Shown: in pieces, positions 55,301 to 63,955 of the stretch | Layout of the letters: every line of letters begins with the position of its first letter | Numbering within the stretch: the first letter of the stretch is position 1 | Assembly: GCA_029262005.1 (NCBI GenBank) | Contig: JAJDAG010000134.1 | Location: forward strand, 23,317 to 87,316 | DNA length: 64,000 nt | Reading direction: 5' to 3' | Origin: Candidatus Zhuqueibacterota bacterium | GTDB taxonomy: Bacteria; Zhuqueibacterota; Zhuqueibacteria; Oceanimicrobiales; Oceanimicrobiaceae | Notes under the pieces: generated by a model | What the model saw: the letters and a program-made list of their open reading frames with translations, nothing else | Database searches by the model: none | What the model was told of the DNA's origin: nothing | Made by a program: the position numbers and the translations under genes

Positions 55301-55902
55301 TTGCCGATGTCCTGGTTAAAGGCTGAAGCCCCGCTGAACAATGAACTCATAGTCGTTACATTAGCAGTATTCCAGCTTCCAATGTCCTGGTTGAAGGCCG
55401 AAGCCTGAGTGAACATATGCCTCATATTTGTTACGTTTGACAAATCAGGTGCATCACTTGCCTGTCCTGCCAGGTTGGAACAACCATAGAAAGCGCGTTC
55501 CATGGAGGTCCATTTCCCGGTTCCCCACTGATCAATACTCAATAATTTATCTTTATCGCCTCCAAGATTAAAATAAATCCGCGGAAAGCCTGTGCCCGCG
55601 CCGCTGTTGTCTTTAATGCGAATGGTATAAGTTCCCGCCGCAGCATAATCGCATGTGTAGTCGCCTGTTACGCCGGTTGCTTCGTCTATGCCATCGTTAT
55701 CAATATCCACATTGTAATTATATCCGCCGCCGGTGGTGGGGATGGTAAATTGTGTATTTGACGAAGTTCCAGCGTTATCGGTTTTGACGGTGATGACAAA
55801 ATCATCGGTTGATTGTGCAAAACCCTTTTCAGGAAAAAATGAGCCAGGCAATACAAAGATCCCTAAAAGATACATAATCCATTTGGTTAAATTGGTTTTC
55901 AT
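49360..55902 (-). CDS. Giant BspA/DUF285-repeat surface protein with sorting domain
   Basis: 2180 residues from ATG 55902, preceded by GAGGAG seven bases upstream. After the signal peptide ([15 protein letters not shown]) the chain consists of five successive blocks. Each block is a beta domain ([20 protein letters not shown]), a linker ([14 protein letters not shown]), a row of 25-residue BspA/DUF285 units and a cap ([17 protein letters not shown]). I count 8, 12, 8, 4 and 6 full units, 38 in all; one unit in block four is a residue short ([16 protein letters not shown]). A stalk domain and the [12 protein letters not shown] ... LILMK sorting domain end it. It is the enlarged paralogue of the 1004-aa protein, predicted to be a long surface solenoid. 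The many plus-strand ORFs across it are repeat shadows. Confidence 0.92.
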   Translation of the reverse strand: MKTNLTKWIMYLLGIFVLPGSFFPEKGFAQSTDDFVITVKTDNAGTSSNTQFTIPTTGGGYNYNVDIDNDGIDEATGVTGDYTCDYAAAGTYTIRIKDNSGAGTGFPRIYFNLGGDKDKLLSIDQWGTGKWTSMERAFYGCSNLAGQASDAPDLSNVTNMRHMFTQASAFNQDIGSWNTANVTTMSSLFSGASAFNQDIGNWNTANVTTMDHLFFTASTFNQDISSWNTANVATMLNMFRGATAFNQDIGGWNTANVTNIDAMFYEASAFNRDISGWNTANVTNMNHTFYSASGFNQDIGSWNTANVTSMQKMFAFATAFNQDIGSWNTANVTDMNHMFNGATAFNQDIGGLNVTALTDATGMFLGVTLSTANYDALLTGWDAQTLQSGVTFHGGNSKYCSGASARANMISSDNWSITDGGQDCPTTDYFIMTIKTDNPGTSSSTQFTIPTTGGSYNYNVDIDGDGSIEATGQTGSYTCNYAAAGTYTIHIIDNSGAGTGFPRIYFNNGGDKDKLLSIDQWGTGKWTSMERAFHGCSNLAGQASDAPDLSNVTSMHTMFSNASSFNQDIGSWNTENVTNMQSVFYNASAFNQDIGNWNTANVTDMEAMFFGAESFNQDIGSWNVANVTDMRSMFYGATVFNHDIGNWNTANATNIHSMFTNASAFNQDIGGWNTANVTDMANMFNQASAFNQNIGGWNTANVTNMRNMFYKATAFNQDIGNWNTANVTSMHQMFFDVSTFNHDIGSWNTGQVTDMQGMFYQASSFNQDIGNWNTANVTNMINMFWSATAFNQDIGSWNTANVTNMYRVFYYASAFNQDIGGWNTAQVTSMQQMFTSATAFDQDIGSWNVEAVTTATQMFSGVTLSTANYDALLTGWDAQTLQSGVPFHGGNSKYCGGETARTNMINADGWTITDGGKDCPTTDYFIITIKTDNPGTSSSAQFTIPTAGGGYNYNVDIDGDGTIEATGVTGDYTCNYAAAGTYTVHIIDNSGAGTGFPRIRFGNAGDKEKLLSIDQWGTGKWNSMGQAFWGCINLAGQASDAPDLSNVTDMSYMFNNAKVFNQDIGSWNTANVTNMYRMFLYAYAFNQNIGSWNTANVTNMSAMFQSAHAFNQDIGGWNVGNVTNMSSMLNAAIAFNQDIGSWNTANVTIMDHVFLSAHTFNQDIGSWNTAKATNMNQMFQDAIAFNQDIGGWNTASVTDMNQMFRQATVFNQDIGSWNTASVTNTSNMFRDATAFDQDIGSWDVAALTSAGNMFLNATLSTANYDALLTGWDAQNLQSGVTFHGGNSTYCSGEAARTNMINADGWTITDGGDACPVIDGFVITIKTDNAGTSSNTQFTIPTTGSGYNYNVDIDDDGTIDATGVTGDYTCNYAAAGTYTIRIMDNSGAGTGFPRIYFNNGGDKDKLLSIDKWGPGKWTSMNSAFKGCSNLAGQATDAPDLSNVTNMAQAFAYASAFNQDIGSWNTANVTTMNSMFYYASAFNQDIGSWNTANVTSLWGMFVATAFNQDIGSWNTAKVTNMGNMFNLASSFDQDIGSWNVAALTSATSMFASVTLSTTNYDALLIGWDAQNLQSGVNFHGGNSMYCSGEAARTNMINADGWTITDGGDACPIIDGFVITVKTDNPGTSSNTQFTIPTTGGGYNYNVDIDDDGTIDATGVTGNYTCNYAAAGTYTIRIMDNSGADTGFPQIYFNNGGDKDKLLSIDKWGPGKWISMNAAFRGCGNLGGQASDAPDLSNVTDMTWMFLDASAFNQDIGNWNTANVTNMWGMFQRASAFNQSIENWNTDNVTDMRNMFQGASSFNQNIGSWNTENVTVMLGMFQGASAFNQDIGSWNTIKVTRLDYMFDGASVFNQDIGGWNTANVTHTFQMFMDAVTFDQDLENWNVEALTNAVRMFSGVTLSNENYDALLIGWDAQNLQSSVTFDGGNSQYCGGEAARDNMINSDGWTITDGGKNCSSQPVSITITPLTSTTIPATGGSFQFQVQITNNSASVQIVDVWNIITKPGGGTVDASLGPWLNRTLAPGQTLTPDALTQNVPAAVPPGTYGYAFNVGTLPGIILDSDDFPFSKTAGPGQAEHEGLMKNNEAPALPEAFALGQNYPNPFNPTTSITFDVPEAAEVKLTIYNMMGKRIKTLYQGQAAAGQHQVAWNAKNEQGIKVASGIYIYKLEANNFQAMKRLILMK

Positions 55903-56120
55903 AATACATCTCCTCTTTTTGTATAACAATTAAAATTATCTTCTCACAGACCTTTTCCCTCATCTGAAATGGTTAACCGGGCATGTGAGGTGGTCATTCC
56001 TATCGAGATTTTTCAAATATATCAATCTCAAATTGATCTGGTTTATTGCGAGCGAATCATAAGTATGTCCTCCTCAATTTTTGCAGGGTCCATGAAAAAT
56101 ATATTGTGATTTTATTTCCG

Positions 56121-56148
56121 CTCAGTCTGGGTTTCTACCCAGGCTGAG
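56121..56148. terminator. 12-bp hairpin, possible second terminator
   Basis: CTCAGTCTGGGT-TTCT-ACCCAGGCTGAG, one G-U pair. On the minus strand GGAAATAAAATCAC follows, a weak T-tract. It lies between the FG-GAP terminator and the giant BspA gene. Confidence 0.45.
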
Positions 56149-56231
56149 TGAAAACGACCGGCTTTTTGCTGGTTTGTTTTGTGAAATTAAATCGATATCA
56201 ATGTTGCGCATCCGCCAGAAGTGACAAAAAC

Positions 56232-56258
56232 CCTGACAGGGTACCGAACCCTGTCAGG
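56232..56258 (-). terminator. Terminator after the 816-aa FG-GAP gene
   Basis: Stem CCTGACAGGGT / ACCCTGTCAGG with a 5-base loop; on the minus strand GTTTTTGTC follows. Confidence 0.82.
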
Positions 56259-56272
56259 ATTAGTTGCTAGTC

Positions 56273-58723
56273 CTACTTCATCAAAATCAGTCGCTTCATG
56301 GCCTGAAAATTATTGGCTTCGAGTTTGTAAATATAAACACCGCTGGCGACTTTGACGCCTTGTTCATTTTTGGCGTTCCAGACCACTTGGTGCCGGCCGG
56401 CCGTTGCCTGACCGTGATAAAGCGTTTTGATACGTTTGCCCATCATGTTGTAAATGGTCAGTTTGATTTTGCCGCTTTCTGGCAGAGTAAAACTAATGGT
56501 GGTCGTTGGGTTGAACGGATTCGGATAGTTCTGTCCCAATGCAAATACCGCTGGCAAAGCAGGCCCTTCGTCACCTGCCGTCAACCCTTCACTTTCAGCC
56601 TGAGCCGACCCTACTGTCTTGTTGAAAGGGAGATTGTCACTATCTAAAATAGTCCCTGGAAGCGTGCCGACATTGAAAGCATAGCCATATGTTCCCGGTG
56701 GCGCTCCGGCAGGAACGTTTTGAGTTAGCGCGTCAGGTGTATTTGTTTGTCCGGGGGCCAGATTTATATTCAACCAGGGCCCCAAACTTACATCAACCAT
56801 ACCACCACCCGGCTTGGTTATAACATTCCATACATCGACAATCTGCACCGATGCTGAGTTGTTGGTGATCTGTACCTGAAATTGAAATGAACCGCCGCTT
56901 GCCGGAATCGTGGTTGAAGTAATCGGGGTGATTGTAATGGAAACCAGTGGCAGTACATTGACTGTGATGTCATCCGTATCGGTGCAGCCACTGGCGTCTG
57001 TGACCACGACTGTGTACGTTGTCGTATCTGTGGGTGTCGCTGTTGGATTGGCCAGGGTCGCGTCATCCAATCCGGTGGTTGGCGTCCAACTGTAAGTGTA
57101 GGGCGCAGTGCCACCGCTGGCCGTCGGGCTGCCGCCAATGGCGGTTGAACTGCCAATTACAATATCAATGTCGGTCCCTGCATCAGCAACGGGACTCGGG
57201 TTGACCGTAACTACAACATCGTCGGTTGCAGAAAGCCCGGTCGAAGTTTCAGAGACTTCAACAGTGTAAGTGGTCGTGGCTGCGGGTGATGCATTTGGAT
57301 TGGCTGCGGTTGCATCATCCAATCCGGTGGTTGGCGTCCAACTGTAAGTGTAGGGTCCGCCATTGCCGCCGGAACCGGTTGGGCTGCCACCGATTGGTAC
57401 GGATTGTCCGGCGCAAATAGTCTGATAAGCGCCGGCATCGGCAACCGGTGGTGATGGGGTGTAAAAATATGCCGCACCGGCGCCGGTGCCGTTATTATTA
57501 TTATCAGTGGGGGCGCCAACAAGTACGTCGCCTCCGTCATAGGAGACCGAATAGCCGAATTCGGTATTCCTCGCGGCATCACTGGCGTTGAGTTTTTTTA
57601 ACTGCCCCCAATTATCCGCGCCGCCCTCGTCGCGGGCAAAAATGTATGCCGCCCCAACACCACCGCGAACCCATCCCGGTGCGCCTGCAATGGCATAGTT
57701 CCCGTTAATGGAGACCGAGTTGCCGAAGGTGTCGTTCGCCGCGCCGGCGCTGGCAGTTACTTTTTTTACCTCTCCCCAATTATCCGCGCCGCCCTGGTTA
57801 CGGGCAAAGATGTAGGCCGAGCCGGAACTGCTGCCGTAATCGTCATCCTTTCGGGCGCCCACAATGGCGTAATCTCCGTTAATGGAAGCCGAGTTGCCAA
57901 AGCTGTCACTCAGCGCACCGTCGCTGGCAAAGACTTTTTTGACGTGTCCCCAATTATCTGAACCACCCTGGTTGCGGGCAAAAATGTATGCCGCACCGGA
58001 CCCGAATACGTTTCCGCTACCGCTAGTAGCGCCCACAATGACAAAATCTCCGTTAATGGAGACCGACCAGCCGAAACTTGTGCCGGTCGCGCCGTCGCCG
58101 GCAAGGAGTTTTTTGACTTCTCCCCAGTTGTCTGAACCACCCTGGTTGCGGAAAAAGATGTATGCTGAACCCGTGCCGGGAGGGCCGTTAGCCTCATCGG
58201 GCCATGCACCCACAATGGCGTAATCTCCGTTAATGGAAACCGAGTATCCAAAGTTGTCACCCTCGTCACCGTCGCCGGCAAGGAGTTTTTTAAACTCTCC
58301 CCAGTTATCAGTCCCGCCCTGGTTGCGGGCAAAGATGTAGGCTGAACCGGAAATGCTTCCGTTATCATCATCATCTTTGGCGCCCACGATAGCGAGATCT
58401 CCGCTAATGGAGACGGAATAGCCGAAACGGTCACCTGCAGCGCCATCGCTGGGGGTGATTTTTTTGACTTCTGTCCATTGAGCGCCATTCCGTTGAAAAA
58501 TGTATGCCGCACCGGATTCGGCGCCGTTATCACTATCGCGATATGTGCTCACAATGGCGTAGTCTCCACTAATGGAAACCGAGTTGCCGAATTCGTGATA
58601 TGCCGTGCCGTCGCTGGCGAGAATTTTAAACTCTGAGGTGAACTGCGCATGCCCGGGAAGGGCAAAAAGCATTAAAAAAACGATGGATAGAAAAACGCTG
58701 CGGTAATTATTAAAGGATTTCAT
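56273..58723 (-). CDS. FG-GAP-like propeller surface protein with PKD-like repeats and sorting domain
   Basis: 816 residues; AGAGG lies five bases before the ATG. The signal peptide is residues 1-27 (SIVFLMLFALPGHAQF). Seven near-identical blades of about 55 residues follow (about 30-400), each with FGYSVSISGDLAIVGAKDDD and SGSAYIFARNQGGTDNWGEV. Two PKD-like sandwiches, a stalk domain ([20 protein letters not shown]) and the sorting domain complete it, all closely matching the C-terminal half of the 858-aa protein. The blade type differs from that protein's VCBS blades, so different ligand heads sit on the same stalk. Confidence 0.9.
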   Translation of the reverse strand: MKSFNNYRSVFLSIVFLMLFALPGHAQFTSEFKILASDGTAYHEFGNSVSISGDYAIVSTYRDSDNGAESGAAYIFQRNGAQWTEVKKITPSDGAAGDRFGYSVSISGDLAIVGAKDDDDNGSISGSAYIFARNQGGTDNWGEFKKLLAGDGDEGDNFGYSVSINGDYAIVGAWPDEANGPPGTGSAYIFFRNQGGSDNWGEVKKLLAGDGATGTSFGWSVSINGDFVIVGATSGSGNVFGSGAAYIFARNQGGSDNWGHVKKVFASDGALSDSFGNSASINGDYAIVGARKDDDYGSSSGSAYIFARNQGGADNWGEVKKVTASAGAANDTFGNSVSINGNYAIAGAPGWVRGGVGAAYIFARDEGGADNWGQLKKLNASDAARNTEFGYSVSYDGGDVLVGAPTDNNNNGTGAGAAYFYTPSPPVADAGAYQTICAGQSVPIGGSPTGSGGNGGPYTYSWTPTTGLDDATAANPNASPAATTTYTVEVSETSTGLSATDDVVVTVNPSPVADAGTDIDIVIGSSTAIGGSPTASGGTAPYTYSWTPTTGLDDATLANPTATPTDTTTYTVVVTDASGCTDTDDITVNVLPLVSITITPITSTTIPASGGSFQFQVQITNNSASVQIVDVWNVITKPGGGMVDVSLGPWLNINLAPGQTNTPDALTQNVPAGAPPGTYGYAFNVGTLPGTILDSDNLPFNKTVGSAQAESEGLTAGDEGPALPAVFALGQNYPNPFNPTTTISFTLPESGKIKLTIYNMMGKRIKTLYHGQATAGRHQVVWNAKNEQGVKVASGVYIYKLEANNFQAMKRLILMK

Positions 58724-59053
58724 AATACCTCTCTTTTGTGTTTTGGTGGTTAAAAATTATGACAATTATCAGGATTCAAAAAATTGCCTGGTTGAAAAAG
58801 TCTTCTCCCGTCCGTTTTACACGGACCTGCACGGATTTCAGACTGTTTTCGAAATATTTCCTTCAATCCATAGAAAAAAATCAGTGCCTGCCCTGACGTC
58901 GGGGAAGATCTGTGTTCATTTGTGGCAGAAGAAAATGTGTGAGGTTGTGAGTCCGTCCGTGACATGAGAGTCGTCCTCCCTAACCAGAAATATGAAAGAA
59001 GACAATGAATTTATTACGGTCTAAGATAGGTGTTTCAGAAGTGCAATACTTTG

Positions 59054-59085
59054 CCGTAGCGGCCTTTTTTTTGTCCGTAGCGGCC
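59054..59085 (-). promoter_or_regulatory. 21-bp-spaced direct repeat, candidate AraC-type operator (type C)
   Basis: CCGTAGCGGCC at 59054-59064 and again at 59075-59085, exactly 21 bases apart and separated by a T run, 330 bases upstream of the 816-aa gene. HTCS-3 is the adjacent regulator. Confidence 0.55.
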
Positions 59086-59124
59086 ATTTCACGAAAATTT
59101 CGTAACTATCCAGCTTATGCTGTT

Positions 59125-59180
59125 GGCGTGCAACGTTTTAGCGTCGCGATTCTCATTAAAACAAAGCAAAACTAAAGTTT
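59125..59180 (+). repeat. Dispersed 56-bp repeat, copy 2
   Basis: Matches the minus strand of 19961-20016 (shared ACAAAGCAAAACTAAA and TTTAGCGT-GCGATT-TCATT). Confidence 0.7.
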
Positions 59181-59313
59181 TGCACTCCGAGTCTTCAAAT
59201 ATAAGCGTCAAAATATTAACACCTTTCAAATTTCAAGCTGAAAGAAGAGTTGTCATTGGAGCTTGAAACTGGAGATTTATGTGGAATTTGAGATTTGTGT
59301 CTTGCAATTCTGG

Positions 59314-62300
59314 CTATGATGATTTATGCCGGAATGCAGAAGGCGGCTTGCCGAATTCGTCACGGAAGGCTTTTGCAAAGGAGGCACTGCTGGCATAGCC
59401 CACACTGAAGGCGATTTGGGTGATATTGCCGGCTTTTTGTTCAAGAAGTTGTTTGGCGCGTTGCAGCCGCATTTTGCGCAGGTACTGTTTAGGGGAGAGG
59501 CCGAGCAGGGCGTGCAGTTTGCGCCGCAGTTGCCGCTCGCTCATGCCCATCCGGCGGCACAACTGCGAAATTTGAAATTCTTTATCCCCCATTTTTTCTT
59601 CCACTATTTTCTGCAAATGTTCGAAAAACTGCCGGTCAACCGGGGTGACGGCAATCTCCGATGGATGCACAATCGGCATTTGCGAAAACCGCTGCCGTAG
59701 CTTGCGGCGCATTTCGATGAGATTACGCACCCGCACCAGCAGTTCTTTCGGGGTGAAAGGTTTGACGAGATAGGCGTCAACGCCGGTTTCCAGCCCCTCA
59801 ATCTTGTTTTCTTGTCCGGCTTTGGCGGTGAGCATAATGATGGGGATATGGCTGGTTTTTACGTCATTTTTCAGGGCTTCGCAAAGTTGGTAGCCGTCCT
59901 TGCGCGGCATCATCACATCGCTGATAATCAAATCCGGCACAAAGGAAAGCGCTTTCTTAATGCCCGCTTCGCCATCTGCGGCTTCAATGACGGTGTATTC
60001 GGTTTCCAGTTGCTCGCGGATATAGTCGCGCATATCCGGGTTGTCTTCCACCACGAGAACAATCGCGCCCTTGTGAGTATCAGCCCCATGTCCACTTTTA
60101 CCTGTGGTGTCTTTCGACTCAATATTGATATTCTCACTCGCAATCAATGCTTCAACATGCTCAACAACGGGCAGCGTCATTGGTGAGTCATCGATTTCAT
60201 CTTCCTTAAGGTGGGCTTTGCCCAGGGGCAGACGAATGGTAAAAGTAGAGCCAACGCCCAATTCACTTTGCACGTGAACCTCACCGTGGTGCAATTCCAC
60301 CAACTCCTTGACCAAAGCCAAGCCGATGCCGCTGCCTTCGGTGTAATGAGTTTGGGAGTCAGTATTTTGCTGAGACGCCCTTTGAGCGTCAGCCACTCGA
60401 TAGAATTTCTCAAACAGGTGGGGCAAACGGTTTTCATCAATGCCAATGCCGGTGTCGCTGACGCAAATTCCTACAAAACCCGGTGATGAGTCGCTTTTTA
60501 TAGCGCCGTTGGTTGCAGGACCGACGGCCAAATTAATCCGCCCGCCTGTCTGCGTAAACTTGATGGCATTGGACAAAAGGTTCACTATTACCTTGTGCAT
60601 TTTATCCATTTCAAAATAGCACTCAAGAACGTCACGGGATGACTCAAAGCAAAGTTCGATGCCTTTAGAGGCGGCGGCAGAATCAAACAAGGCGATAATT
60701 TGTTTCAAATAGCGCACCATGTCCCCTTTGGCGACTTTGAGCGTCATACTTCCAGCTTCACACTTGGAGAGATCGAGCAACTCGTTGATCAACTTAAGCA
60801 AGCGCTTCGTGTTGCGTTCGATCATGCTGAAGTTGCGTTGGCAATTGTCGTAATCACATTTGCCTAACATTGATTGCAGCGGGCCTTCAATCAGGGTCAA
60901 CGGCGTACGAAATTCATGAGAAATATTGGCGAAGAAGTGAGATTTATGCTGATCCAATTCCAGCAGTTTTTGTATTTCAACCATTTCAAGTTCATATTTG
61001 TGCTGAAGCACCCGGCGTCGCAACTCAAACCGGTGTGCTCCCAAGGCCGCGCCCAGAATCAACACAAAATAGCTCAAGTAAGCCCATGAAGTTTTCCACC
61101 AGGGCTGGGTGATGATGATTTTTATGGCCGCGCCTTCTTCGTTCCAAACACCGTCGTTGTTGGCGCCGCGCACGCGGAAAACGTACTCTCCCGGATCGAT
61201 GTTGGTGTAGTTGGTCTTGCGTTCAAGAGTGGGCGCGCTCCAGTCAGAATCGAAATTTTCCAGCATAAAGGAATAGCGATTTTTCTCAGGGGCGCTGAAA
61301 TCCAGCGCTGTGAATTCAAAAGTCAGCGCATTGTCTGAATAAGGCAGGAAGATTTCCCGCATCCCGGAATCGGCTTGCGGCGCCCACTCTCGCAACGACA
61401 TGGGTTTGTGGTGCACCTGCAAGTTCGTGATCGCCACAAGCGGCGGGTGCGGATTGTCTTTGATGCTGTCGGGATGAAAAATAGTGACGCCATTGAGTCC
61501 GCCGAAAACCATGTCGCCTTCGCGGGTTTTCCAAAATGCGTCGGTGTTGAACTCATCGCCCTGCAAGCCCGATTTGGCGCTGTAGTTTTTGAACTCCGCG
61601 ACCTCGCGCGTTTTCGCATCAATTTTTACATTGGAAAGTCCGCGATTTGTGCTCACCCAGAGATCACCGTCATTGCCGGCGAGAATTCCGTAAATTACAT
61701 TATTGGGCAGACCGTCTTTTTCAGTGTAGTGAATGAAGGTTTCGCCGGCGTATTCAAAGCGGTTGAGGCCGCCGCCGTTGGTTCCCACCCAAAGAAATCG
61801 ATCGGGAGCCACTGGGTCTTGAAGGATTGATTTCAGGAAGTCTTGATTGAGACTACGCTTATTTTGTGGATCGTTGTGATAGACCTTCACCGAGTTGGCG
61901 GCTATGTCTATTCGACACAACCCACCGCCGCCGGGAAACCAAAACGCGCCGCTGTGGTCTTGAAAGCCGCGTTTGAAAGGATCGTCTAGATTTATAAGGG
62001 CCTTGTCGGTTTTCAGGATATGAAATTCAAAGCGCTCATTGGCGCTGTCCCAGGCACCGAGTCCTATTTTGTTTTCGGTGGCGCCGACCGTCCACATACG
62101 GCCCTCAGCATCTTTGACCATGCCGGTAAAATAGATTGCGCTTGTCTCCGATGATTCAACCCAAATGTTTAATGAATCGGGAAGCAGTTGTTCAACGCCG
62201 GTGTAATTAAGCATATCTTCGTAAAGGGAGGATGTGTTGACCACCTTCCGCCCGCCGATCATGCGGCTATATTTCCCGGCGAAGTCAATGTCGGTCATTT

Positions 62301-63744
62301 TTAGATATTGGGCCGCGCCTGGGTCGGCAAGTCGGCTTGCGCCGTTTTGAGCGATGAGAGGGGATGCCTTCGGCTTGTATCTGTAATAACCGTCAGATTT
62401 GAGCGCCCAAATAACACCAAGGCTGTCCTCATAGACTGGGGCCCGCACTTGTATTGATGCATGCAAATTATACGCGCCCGAGGCGGAGTCAAAATCAAAA
62501 AAATAAACCCTGGGAGGGAGATAGGCGTAGTGCTTCGTCATAAGTTCAGTGTCGATTTTTCCCAAACCGTTTCCCGGGAGAATCCAGGCTGGAACATCGG
62601 GCTGGGGGAAGCTGTGAAAACCTTGCTTGCGCGGATCGTATTTATTGAGGCCATAGCCGGCGGCGCCGATCCAGATGATGCCCGCGCGATCGCGAAACAT
62701 GGAGGTCAGCCAGTTGCTATTCAGACTCGTGGCATTGTCTTGTTGCGCTTTCGCAACCCGGAACGTTTTTGTTTGGGGGTTGAAAAGAATCAAACCATCA
62801 AAGCGAGTTGCCAGCCAAAGCCAACCGTTGTCGCCAGTGCAAATGCCCTTTGTAGTGACAAACTCGGGAACAGATATTAGTCCTTCGGGATAATGAAAGT
62901 TTTCGAATCGCCCTGAAGCGCGGTTTGTTGAATCCAATCTGGATAGGCCGTCTCGAAAACCGATCCAGAGCGCGCCGTCGGGGCTTTGAAATATGGTTTC
63001 GCACGCATTTGCGTGTTGATCTACCGCATCGTCACCATACGGTTTATGCACACGGATATCTTCGCCCCTTTCGGTGCCATTTGCCTGCAACCGGAGTTGA
63101 AACAAGCCTCTGCGCGTTGAACACCAGAGGACGTTTTGTGTGTCGATTAGCAGCGAGTATATAATACTGTCATCCAGATGATCGAGATAGGGAGAATAAT
63201 CTGTGATCGTTTTAGCCTTGTCAGGGTTATCCATTCTCAAAGCAAGCCTGTTCAAACCGGTGTTTAGGCCAACCCAAATAATTATATCGCTGTTTGTTCC
63301 TTCATTCTTTTCCTCGCAAATTGCATAAATATCATTGCCGCTTAAACTGTTGGCGTCCGCGGGATTGTGTTTGAATCGCCAAAAGGTTTCGGTTGCGGGA
63401 TCGAAACGATTTAACCCGCCGCCAATGGTTCCGATCCACAGGCAGCCGGTTCTGTCTTCGATAATGGTTTGAATATAGTTGCCAGAAATAGAGGTAGAGT
63501 CGAACGGATTGTGGCGGTAAACTTTGAAAGTGTAGCCGTCGTAGCGGTTGAGCCCGTCTTTTGTGCCAAACCACATAAAACCGCGGCTATCCTGAAAAAT
63601 GGCGTTCACCATGCCCTGGGAAAGACCGTCGGAGATGGTGACATGCTCGAAGCGCGGATTTACCGTAAGCGCGTTTTGCGCCGGGCAAGGAAATGCCAGA
63701 AAGCTGCCCAGTAGCAGGGCGATTGCTGTGTAATTCGGGTGCAT
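59314..63744 (-). CDS. Hybrid two-component system regulator 3 (HTCS-3)
   Basis: 1476 residues from ATG 63744, chosen because the signal peptide then aligns with HTCS-1 and -2 (MHPNYTAIALLLGSFLAFPC); the track start at 63819 adds 25 unlikely residues. The sensor half begins RFEHVTISDGLSQGM, with Reg_prop blades (GFMWFGTKDGLNRYDGY, GCLWIGTIGGGLN). A Y_Y_Y domain (YVFRVRGANNDGVWNEEGA) and one membrane helix (about 895) follow. HisKA has FFANISHEFRTPLTLIEGP (His about 945), then HATPase (DTGIGIDE, GSGIGLALVKEL). The receiver Asp is in PDLIISDVMMPRKDG (about 1278), and an AraC HTH lies at about 1385-1470. The linker before the receiver lacks the palindromic insert found in the other two. Confidence 0.93.
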   Translation of the reverse strand: MHPNYTAIALLLGSFLAFPCPAQNALTVNPRFEHVTISDGLSQGMVNAIFQDSRGFMWFGTKDGLNRYDGYTFKVYRHNPFDSTSISGNYIQTIIEDRTGCLWIGTIGGGLNRFDPATETFWRFKHNPADANSLSGNDIYAICEEKNEGTNSDIIIWVGLNTGLNRLALRMDNPDKAKTITDYSPYLDHLDDSIIYSLLIDTQNVLWCSTRRGLFQLRLQANGTERGEDIRVHKPYGDDAVDQHANACETIFQSPDGALWIGFRDGLSRLDSTNRASGRFENFHYPEGLISVPEFVTTKGICTGDNGWLWLATRFDGLILFNPQTKTFRVAKAQQDNATSLNSNWLTSMFRDRAGIIWIGAAGYGLNKYDPRKQGFHSFPQPDVPAWILPGNGLGKIDTELMTKHYAYLPPRVYFFDFDSASGAYNLHASIQVRAPVYEDSLGVIWALKSDGYYRYKPKASPLIAQNGASRLADPGAAQYLKMTDIDFAGKYSRMIGGRKVVNTSSLYEDMLNYTGVEQLLPDSLNIWVESSETSAIYFTGMVKDAEGRMWTVGATENKIGLGAWDSANERFEFHILKTDKALINLDDPFKRGFQDHSGAFWFPGGGGLCRIDIAANSVKVYHNDPQNKRSLNQDFLKSILQDPVAPDRFLWVGTNGGGLNRFEYAGETFIHYTEKDGLPNNVIYGILAGNDGDLWVSTNRGLSNVKIDAKTREVAEFKNYSAKSGLQGDEFNTDAFWKTREGDMVFGGLNGVTIFHPDSIKDNPHPPLVAITNLQVHHKPMSLREWAPQADSGMREIFLPYSDNALTFEFTALDFSAPEKNRYSFMLENFDSDWSAPTLERKTNYTNIDPGEYVFRVRGANNDGVWNEEGAAIKIIITQPWWKTSWAYLSYFVLILGAALGAHRFELRRRVLQHKYELEMVEIQKLLELDQHKSHFFANISHEFRTPLTLIEGPLQSMLGKCDYDNCQRNFSMIERNTKRLLKLINELLDLSKCEAGSMTLKVAKGDMVRYLKQIIALFDSAAASKGIELCFESSRDVLECYFEMDKMHKVIVNLLSNAIKFTQTGGRINLAVGPATNGAIKSDSSPGFVGICVSDTGIGIDENRLPHLFEKFYRVADAQRASQQNTDSQTHYTEGSGIGLALVKELVELHHGEVHVQSELGVGSTFTIRLPLGKAHLKEDEIDDSPMTLPVVEHVEALIASENINIESKDTTGKSGHGADTHKGAIVLVVEDNPDMRDYIREQLETEYTVIEAADGEAGIKKALSFVPDLIISDVMMPRKDGYQLCEALKNDVKTSHIPIIMLTAKAGQENKIEGLETGVDAYLVKPFTPKELLVRVRNLIEMRRKLRQRFSQMPIVHPSEIAVTPVDRQFFEHLQKIVEEKMGDKEFQISQLCRRMGMSERQLRRKLHALLGLSPKQYLRKMRLQRAKQLLEQKAGNITQIAFSVGYASSASFAKAFRDEFGKPPSAFRHKSS

Positions 63745-63955
63745 TGAAAAACCCGCAGTTAGAATCATCGGCATTTTTATGCGCCGAGAGCTCCGCGAAG
63801 GTGCCCGATTACAGTTCATCAGTCAATTTATTTATTTCTTGTTTCTTTGTTCTTTTACAACTTAGTTTCAAGTTCCAAGTGCGACAGTTTTAAAAATGGG
63901 TTAATTGCATTATATTAAGTTCGCAATTGACCAAAACCACAAACTGGAGCACGTA

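Larger units (their letters stand above)
55903..56272. other. Spacer upstream of the giant BspA gene
   Basis: About 370 bases with no gene. It holds the hairpins at 56121 and 56232 and a short relative of the long direct repeat (56157-56222). I looked for a 21-bp-spaced direct repeat here and found none. Confidence 0.5.
58724..59313. other. 590-bp regulatory spacer between HTCS-3 and the FG-GAP gene
   Basis: No gene supported. It contains the type C direct repeat (59054-59085) and the second copy of the 56-bp dispersed repeat (59125-59180). No strong terminator was seen after HTCS-3. Confidence 0.5.

Noticed and set aside
55903-56272. Search for a 21-bp-spaced operator upstream of the giant BspA gene
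   Set aside because: No pair of similar half-sites at lag 21 was found by eye; the gene may be controlled differently or from further upstream.
26911-63744. Classical polysaccharide-utilisation locus
   Set aside because: HTCS regulators are present but no SusC, SusD, glycoside hydrolase or sugar transporter gene is visible.
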